This document shows, one piece after another, positions 59,142 through 64,000 of a DNA stretch of 64,000 bases. The stretch is taken from the NCBI RefSeq assembly GCF_014127285.1, contig NZ_CP059901.1, positions 682,001 to 746,000 on the forward strand, given 5' to 3'. Position numbers and translations under genes: made by a program. The notes under the pieces are model-generated. The model was not told where the DNA came from. It made no database searches and saw only the letters and a list, made by a program, of their open reading frames with translations. Within the stretch, counting starts at the first letter, position 1, and every line of letters starts with the position of its first letter. The stretch is from Mumia sp. ZJ1417 (GTDB lineage Bacteria; Actinomycetota; Actinomycetes; Propionibacteriales; Nocardioidaceae).

Positions 59142-60239
59142 GTGGCGGACGTCGCGATCTTCGTCGGCTTCGCCCACGCCCTGCGCGAGGCGGGCCTCGG
59201 CGTGACGCCCGACCGTACGCAGGCGTTCGTCGAGGCCGTGTCGCTGCTCGGTCCCGAGCGTCGTCACGACGTCTACTGGGCGGGGCGTGCGACGTTGTGC
59301 GCGGAGCCCGACGACCTCGGGGTGTACGACCAGGTGTTCGCGGCGTGGTTCAGTCCCGACGAGCCGCGCCTGCGAACGAGGACACAGCCGCCGCCCCGCG
59401 TCGTGGTCCAGGCCGGGCTCGACGAGGGCGACGACGGCGGTGTCGGCGCGAGCGACGACACGCAGGAGGTCGCGATGATCGCGAGCCGCGCGGAGACGCT
59501 GCGACACCGCGACGTCGCCTCGCTGTCGCCGACGGAGCGTGCCGAGGTGGCGCGGATGTTCGACCGGCTCGAGGTACGGGTGCCGCTGCGCCGCAGCCCG
59601 CGCCGTACGCCTCACCGCCGCGGCGACCTCGACCCCACCCGTACACTGCGCGACCAGCTCCGACGGGCGGGGGAGCCGGGGCCGTTGCGGTTCCGGGCGC
59701 CGCGGCGCCGTCCGCGGCGGGTCGTGCTGCTGATCGACGTCTCCGGATCGATGAGTGCGTACGCGGACAGCCTGCTGCGGCTCGCGCACCGCCTGGTCAG
59801 CGTGTCCCCGCGGGACGTCGAGGTCTTCACGCTCGGTACGCGGCTGACGCGGGTCACGGCGGCGATGCGGCTGCGCGACCCCGAGGACGCACTCGCCGCG
59901 GCAGGGGCGACGGTGCCCGACTGGTCTGGCGGCACGCGGCTCGGTGAGGTGCTGCGGGCGTTCGCCGATCGCTGGGGGCAGCGGGGCATGGCGCGGGGCG
60001 CGGTCGTCGTGATCGCGTCGGACGGCTGGGAGCGGGGAGACCCGGTGCTCCTCGGGGCCCAGGTCGAGCGCCTGCGCCGGTTGGCGTACCGGGTCCTGTG
60101 GGCCAATCCCCACCGTGGGCGACCCGGCTATGCGCCCGTGCAGGGCGGGATCGCCGCGGTCCATCCGCACCTCGACGCGCTCGTCGCCGGTCACTCGCTG
60201 GCCGCGTTCCAGGCCCTTCTCGACGAGGTCGGGCGCTGA
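59142..60239 (+). CDS. VWA-domain protein (CoxE-like)
   Basis: A 365-residue protein with a C-terminal von Willebrand A domain. The MIDAS motif is VVLLIDVSGSMSAYADS (Asp199, Ser201, Ser203), followed by VPDWSGGTRLGEVL and VIASDGWERGD. The N-terminal ~180 residues are the CoxE-family domain with a charged linker. CoxE partners CoxD in maturing the molybdenum enzyme. It lies 3 bases after the ATPase gene. Confidence 0.93.
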   Translation: MADVAIFVGFAHALREAGLGVTPDRTQAFVEAVSLLGPERRHDVYWAGRATLCAEPDDLGVYDQVFAAWFSPDEPRLRTRTQPPPRVVVQAGLDEGDDGGVGASDDTQEVAMIASRAETLRHRDVASLSPTERAEVARMFDRLEVRVPLRRSPRRTPHRRGDLDPTRTLRDQLRRAGEPGPLRFRAPRRRPRRVVLLIDVSGSMSAYADSLLRLAHRLVSVSPRDVEVFTLGTRLTRVTAAMRLRDPEDALAAAGATVPDWSGGTRLGEVLRAFADRWGQRGMARGAVVVIASDGWERGDPVLLGAQVERLRRLAYRVLWANPHRGRPGYAPVQGGIAAVHPHLDALVAGHSLAAFQALLDEVGR

Positions 60240-60321
60240 GGGTCGCCGCGGTGTGCCTCCAGCACGGCGTGCGACCTGCCGGCGCAGCCACTCCGTACGG
60301 CCAGAACGTAGTCTGGATCAC

Positions 60322-61455
60322 ATGCGTGACGTGCTCGACGAGCTCATGGAGACGTGGAAGGCGGGGGAGACCGCCGGTGTGGCCACCGTGGTCGCCACCT
60401 TCCGCTCGGCGCCGCGCCCGGCCGGTGCGTCGATGGTCGTCGCCCCGGACGCGAGCGCGTACGGGTCGGTGTCGGGCGGCTGCGTCGAGGGCGCCGTGTA
60501 CGAGCTCGCCCAGGAGGTCGTCGGCGCTAGCGACCCGGTGCTCCAGCGGTACGGGGTCAGCGACGACGACGCCTTCGCCGTCGGGCTGACCTGCGGCGGC
60601 ATCCTCGACGTGTTCGTGGAGCCGGTGTCGCAGGAGACGTTCCCCGAGCTCGGTGAGGTCGCCGCCGACATCGAGTCCGGCCGCCCGGTGGCTGTGGCGA
60701 CGGTGATCGCGCACCCGGACGGTTCGTGGGTCGGGCGCCGTGCGATCGTCCGCCCCGACGCGTTCGGCGGCTCGCTGGGTTCTGGCCGCGCCGATGCCGC
60801 GATCGCCGACGACGTGCGTGGCCTGCTCGCGGCCGGTCGTACGGCCACGCTCACGTACGGCCCCGACGGAGAACGGCGCGGCGAGGGGATGCGGGTCTTC
60901 GTGGCCTCGTACGCGCCGAAGCCACGCATGCTTGTGTTCGGCGCGATCGACTTCGCGGCGGCGGTGGCGCGGCAGGGCGCGTTCCTCGGCTACCAGGTGA
61001 CGGTGTGCGACGCCCGGCCCGTCTTCGCCACGGCGGCGCGTTTCCCCGACGCGCGTGAGGTCGTGGTCTCGTGGCCTCACAAGTACCTCCAGAAGCAGGT
61101 CGAGGCGGGCGCGATCGACGAGCGCACCGTGATCTGCGTGCTCACCCACGACCCGAAGTTCGACGTGCCGCTGCTCGAGCTCGCGCTGCGCCTCGATCCG
61201 CCGCACCGCCCCGCGTTCGTCGGGGCGATGGGCTCGCGGCGTACGCACGACGACCGCCTCGCGAGGCTGCGCGAGGCAGGGGTCGGCGAGGAGGAGATCG
61301 CGCGGCTGTCCAGCCCGATCGGTCTCGACCTCGGCGCCCGTACGCCCGAGGAGACCGCGGTGTCGATCGCCGCGGAGATCATCGCTCTCCAGTGGGGCGG
61401 CCGCGGCGACCGCCTCAGCGCCCGCGACGGACGCATCCACCACGAGACGGAGTGA
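60322..61455 (+). CDS. XdhC/CoxF-family maturation factor
   Basis: A 377-residue protein of the XdhC/CoxI family, which binds the molybdenum cofactor, helps add the sulfido ligand and inserts it. VATFRSAPRPAGASMVV and GSVSGGCVEGAVY form the N-terminal domain (with the conserved Cys in SGGC); VFGAIDFAAAVARQGAFLGY is the Rossmann part and VGAMGSRRTHDDRLARL closes it. A TAGTCT box 10 bases before the ATG suggests its own near-leaderless promoter. It ends the accessory set. Confidence 0.93.
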   Translation: MRDVLDELMETWKAGETAGVATVVATFRSAPRPAGASMVVAPDASAYGSVSGGCVEGAVYELAQEVVGASDPVLQRYGVSDDDAFAVGLTCGGILDVFVEPVSQETFPELGEVAADIESGRPVAVATVIAHPDGSWVGRRAIVRPDAFGGSLGSGRADAAIADDVRGLLAAGRTATLTYGPDGERRGEGMRVFVASYAPKPRMLVFGAIDFAAAVARQGAFLGYQVTVCDARPVFATAARFPDAREVVVSWPHKYLQKQVEAGAIDERTVICVLTHDPKFDVPLLELALRLDPPHRPAFVGAMGSRRTHDDRLARLREAGVGEEEIARLSSPIGLDLGARTPEETAVSIAAEIIALQWGGRGDRLSARDGRIHHETE

Positions 61456-61481
61456 CCCTCGGCGTCGCCCTGCCGCCCCGC

Positions 61482-61606
61482 ACGGTGTGCCACGCCAGCG
61501 TGGGCGACGGCGGGAGACTGGATGCCACGTTGGCGCGGGAGACCTCTGTTAGCGAGGCTGGCACGCCGCGCCAACCGATCGCAGCCACGTTGGCGTGGCA
61601 AACCGT
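61482..61606. repeat. Nested palindromic element upstream of coxS
   Basis: Outer arms 61482-61503 and 61585-61606 match 20 of 22 as inverted repeats. Inside, GTTGGCGCGG (61529-61538) pairs perfectly with CCGCGCCAAC (61566-61575), and CCTC/GAGG pairs near the tip. The motif GCCACG(T/C)(T/C)GGCG recurs four times. It could end the xdhC transcript, act as a REP/MITE-like element, or bind a protein. Confidence 0.75.
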
Positions 61607-61626
61607 ACGAGCTTCTGCGATCGCGT

Positions 61627-61642
61627 TGTGATCTACGTCACG
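61627..61642. promoter_or_regulatory. CRP/GlxR-type site before coxS
   Basis: TGTGATCTACGTCACG agrees with the actinobacterial CRP/GlxR form TGTGA-N6-TCAC(A), including TA in the middle. It ends 59 bases before the coxS ATG. cAMP-dependent control of CODH genes is known in mycobacteria, so a similar role here is likely. Confidence 0.7.
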
Positions 61643-61701
61643 CGGGTGTAGGAAAGGCTTCAACCAGTCGGGCACGTGCAACGCCGAGCGGAGTGAAGTC
61701 C

Positions 61702-62208
61702 ATGGCCAAGAAACCGATCACCCTCACCGTCGACGGAGTCACGTACACCGACGATGTCGAACCCCGGACGCTTCTCGTCCAGTACCTCCGCGAGCAGCTC
61801 GGCAAGGTCGGCACGCTGGTCGGCTGCGACACGACGAACTGCGGCGCCTGCACCGTCCACCTCGACGGCCGCAGCATCAAGTCGTGCACGATGTTCGCCG
61901 TCCAGGCCGACGGCCACGACGTCACCACCATCGAGGGGATCACGGCTGCGGACGGCGCGCTGCACCCGATGCAGAAGGCGTTCCACGAGTCCCACGCCCT
62001 GCAGTGCGGGTTCTGTACGCCGGGCATGATCATGCAGTCCATCGATCTCGTGAACGAGCATCCCGACCCCGACGAGGCGACCGTACGAGAGAACCTCGAG
62101 GGCAACCTCTGCCGCTGCACCGGCTACCAGAACATCGTCAAGGCCGTGCAGGCCGGCGCACGCGAGATGGCCGGTACGCCCGAGTCGACCGAGGCGGGTG
62201 CGGCATGA
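61702..62208 (+). CDS. coxS: Molybdenum hydroxylase 2Fe-2S subunit (CoxS type)
   Basis: A 168-residue iron-sulfur subunit passing electrons from the molybdenum site. The plant-ferredoxin cluster ligands are Cys42, 47, 50 and 62 ([16 protein letters not shown] and KSC); the second cluster uses Cys102, 105, 137 and 139 (QCGFCTPGM and NLCRCTGY). It belongs to the CODH/xanthine oxidase family. The ATG at 61702 is followed by a stop-start overlap (ATGA) with coxL. The CRP-type site lies upstream. Confidence 0.95.
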   Translation: MAKKPITLTVDGVTYTDDVEPRTLLVQYLREQLGKVGTLVGCDTTNCGACTVHLDGRSIKSCTMFAVQADGHDVTTIEGITAADGALHPMQKAFHESHALQCGFCTPGMIMQSIDLVNEHPDPDEATVRENLEGNLCRCTGYQNIVKAVQAGAREMAGTPESTEAGAA

Positions 62209-64000
62209 CCGTCACCGAGATCGGCTCGCCACGCCGCCGCAAGGAGGACCAGCGCCTCATCACCGGCCGCTCGCGCTTCACCGACAACATCGTGCTCCCG
62301 GGCATGCTGCACCTGGCGATGGTGCGCAGCCCGTTCGCCCACGCCCGCATCACCAACCTCGACACCTCCGACGCCGCAGCGGCGCCCGGCGTCGTCGCCG
62401 TCCTCTCGGGCGCCGACATCCAGGATCTGTGCGGAACGCTCCCCAACGCCTGGCCCATCACGCCGGACCAGAAGTCCCCGCACCACCCGTCGATCGCCGT
62501 CAACCACGTCGCGTTCGCCGGCGAGATCGTCGCCGTCGTCGTGGCCCGGAGCAAGTCCGCGGCCCAGGACGCGGCCGACACGGTCGACGTCGACTACGAG
62601 GAGCTCCCGGTCGTGCTCGACCTCGAGGAGGCGGAGAAGGACGAGATCCTCGCGCATCCCGACCTCGGCACCAACAGGTCCGCCCTCTGGATCTTCGACT
62701 CGGGCGAGGCAGGCACCGGTGGCAACGTCGAGGAGGCGCTGTCGCAGGCACGCGAGGCCGACGACGAGATCCTCGTCGAACGCACGTACTACCAGCAGCG
62801 CCTCATCCCGGCGTTCATGGAACCGCGCTCCACCGTCGTGGATCCGACCGGCGAGCAGACCACGATGTGGTCGTCGACCCAGGTCCCGCACATCCTCCGG
62901 CTGATGCTCGCGCTCACGCTCAGCATCCCCGAGTCCAAGGTTCGCGTGATCGCGCCGGACGTCGGCGGCGGCTTCGGCGGCAAGCTCCAGGTCACGCCCG
63001 AAGAGGTCATCACGATGATCGTGGCGCGGCGTACGGGCAAGCCCTGCAAGTACACCGAGACGCGCTCCGAGTCACTGATGGCCGCCCACCACGGCCGGGG
63101 CCAGGTCCAGCGGCTCTCGTTGTCCGCGACGCGCGACGGTCAGGTCACCGGGCTCAAGGTGCAGCTGCTCGTCGACATGGGCGCCTATCTCGGGCTCGTG
63201 ACCTCGGGAGTGCCGATCCTCGGGGCGTTCATGTTCCCGGCCATCTACAAGTTCCCGTCGTACCGGTTCGAGTGCACCAACCTGTTCACCAACAAGGTCT
63301 GGACCGACGCCTACCGCGGCGCCGGCCGACCGGAGGCGACGTTCGCGATCGAGCGCCTCATGGACGACCTGGCCGCCGAGCTCGACATGGACCCGATCGA
63401 GCTGCGCCGCAAGAACTGGATCCCGCACGAGGAGTTCCCGTTCACGAGCGTCTGTGGACTCGAGTACGACAGCGGCAACTACGAGGCGGCGACGGCGAAG
63501 GCGCTCGAGCTGTTCGGGTACGACGAGCTGCGGGCCGAGCAGCAGCGGCGACGCGACGAGGGCGATCCGGTCCAGCTGGGGATCGGCATCTCGACGTTCA
63601 CCGAGATGTGTGGCCTCGCCCCCTCGAGGGTTCTCGGGTCGCTCGACTACGGAGCGGGTGGCTGGGAGTACGCCCAGGTGCGCATGCTCCCGACCGGCAA
63701 CGTCGAGGTCGTCACGGGCACCAGCCCGCACGGCCAGGGCCACGAGACGGCGTGGAGCCAGATCGTCGCCGACCGGCTCGGGGTCGCGTTCGAGAACGTC
63801 GAGGTGCTGCACGGCGACACGGCGATCGCCCAGCGTGGCCTCGACACGTACGGCTCTCGCTCGCTGGCCGTCGGTGGCATGGCGGTCGTCGCGGCGGCGG
63901 ACAAGGTGATCGCGAAGGCGAAGGTCATCGCGGCCCACATGCTCGAGGCGTCCGAGGACGATCTCGAGTTCGCCGAGGGCACGTTCACCGTACGAGGCAC
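62205..64000 (+). CDS. coxL: Form II CODH-like large subunit (CoxL), 3' end cut off
   Basis: At least 598 residues of the molybdenum-binding subunit, which runs off the window (about 780 expected). [21 protein letters not shown] starts it in two steps: [10 protein letters not shown] then [27 protein letters not shown] is the cofactor loop. The active-site loop reads AYRGAGR at 369-375, the form II signature; form I CO dehydrogenase has AYRCSFR with a Cys for the copper. CO may therefore not be the true substrate. Form II operons usually run S-L-M, so coxM should follow. ATG 62205 overlaps the coxS stop. Confidence 0.93.
   Translation, partial: MTVTEIGSPRRRKEDQRLITGRSRFTDNIVLPGMLHLAMVRSPFAHARITNLDTSDAAAAPGVVAVLSGADIQDLCGTLPNAWPITPDQKSPHHPSIAVNHVAFAGEIVAVVVARSKSAAQDAADTVDVDYEELPVVLDLEEAEKDEILAHPDLGTNRSALWIFDSGEAGTGGNVEEALSQAREADDEILVERTYYQQRLIPAFMEPRSTVVDPTGEQTTMWSSTQVPHILRLMLALTLSIPESKVRVIAPDVGGGFGGKLQVTPEEVITMIVARRTGKPCKYTETRSESLMAAHHGRGQVQRLSLSATRDGQVTGLKVQLLVDMGAYLGLVTSGVPILGAFMFPAIYKFPSYRFECTNLFTNKVWTDAYRGAGRPEATFAIERLMDDLAAELDMDPIELRRKNWIPHEEFPFTSVCGLEYDSGNYEAATAKALELFGYDELRAEQQRRRDEGDPVQLGIGISTFTEMCGLAPSRVLGSLDYGAGGWEYAQVRMLPTGNVEVVTGTSPHGQGHETAWSQIVADRLGVAFENVEVLHGDTAIAQRGLDTYGSRSLAVGGMAVVAAADKVIAKAKVIAAHMLEASEDDLEFAEGTFTVRG

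Noticed and set aside
62205-64000. True CO dehydrogenase form I
   Set aside because: The active-site loop is AYRGAGR, lacking the Cys of AYRCSFR.

Overview
This 64 kb window is GC-rich DNA from an actinobacterium. GTG starts are common, ATGA/GTGA stop-start overlaps are frequent, and several families are typical of the phylum (ANTAR, DUF3263, DUF4235, DUF6328, P1 peptidase, a stand-alone groEL with a CIRCE promoter, SAM-riboswitch-led thrC-moaD). The frequent GTACG strings and gene content suggest Nocardioidaceae or a relative; that placement is an impression, not a measurement. The window reads as ordinary chromosome: no insertion sequence, prophage, CRISPR array, rRNA or tRNA was seen.

Layout. 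1-4.5 kb: end of an HMG-CoA lyase, a polyphosphate kinase 2 coupled to a fragment-sized alanyl-tRNA-synthetase-like protein, a lysyltransferase remnant, a KAS III-like enzyme without the usual Cys, and a CDP-glycerol glycerophosphotransferase. 4.6-10.2 kb: acyl-CoA dehydrogenase, P1 peptidase, SDR, lipoprotein, and an OhrR-like repressor with a membrane protein. 10.2-14.5 kb: a coiled-coil/Rho-N protein with three tiny downstream genes, a C4-dicarboxylate carrier and an M20 dipeptidase. 14.6-18.3 kb: a minus-strand operon of ESX-like protein, WXG protein with HExxH, and lipoprotein, then a metal-binding receptor and a repeat-bearing membrane protein. 18.4-22.1 kb: fused acyl-CoA mutase IcmF divergent from a MarR regulator. 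22.2-30.8 kb: stress-type genes (sigma-B/F-like factor, topoisomerase IB, DUF4235, GAF-ANTAR) and an operon of heme-oxygenase-like diiron protein, CDGSH protein and zinc alcohol dehydrogenase.

30.9-45.1 kb: AI-2E transporter, Ung, DUF202, an ECF sigma/anti-sigma pair, MFS, GNAT, trehalose genes otsA and otsB set apart, an oxidoreductase, a LytR-C protein and two paralogous membrane alpha/beta-hydrolases flanking a CPBP protease and otsB. 45.1-46.9 kb: SAM-I riboswitch, threonine-synthase homologue and MoaD/ThiS sulfur carrier, best read as a methionine-pathway unit. 46.9-55.5 kb: EamA/LysR pair, DHFR-like protein, groEL with two CIRCE elements, a second ECF/anti-sigma pair, PaiB-like protein, phosphodiesterase and cell-wall amidase. 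55.3-56.3 kb: small membrane genes, one frameshifted.

56.3-64 kb: M20 peptidase, then maturation genes for a molybdenum hydroxylase (MocA-like, MoxR/CoxD, VWA/CoxE, XdhC/CoxF), followed by coxS and a truncated coxL whose AYRGAGR loop marks form II. A CRP/GlxR-type site lies just upstream of coxS. The most notable items are the riboswitch-thrC-moaD unit, the ESX/WXG/HExxH operon, the AlaS-fragment-PPK2 coupling, the two palindromic elements at 540 and 61,482, and short tandem repeats that span stop codons.
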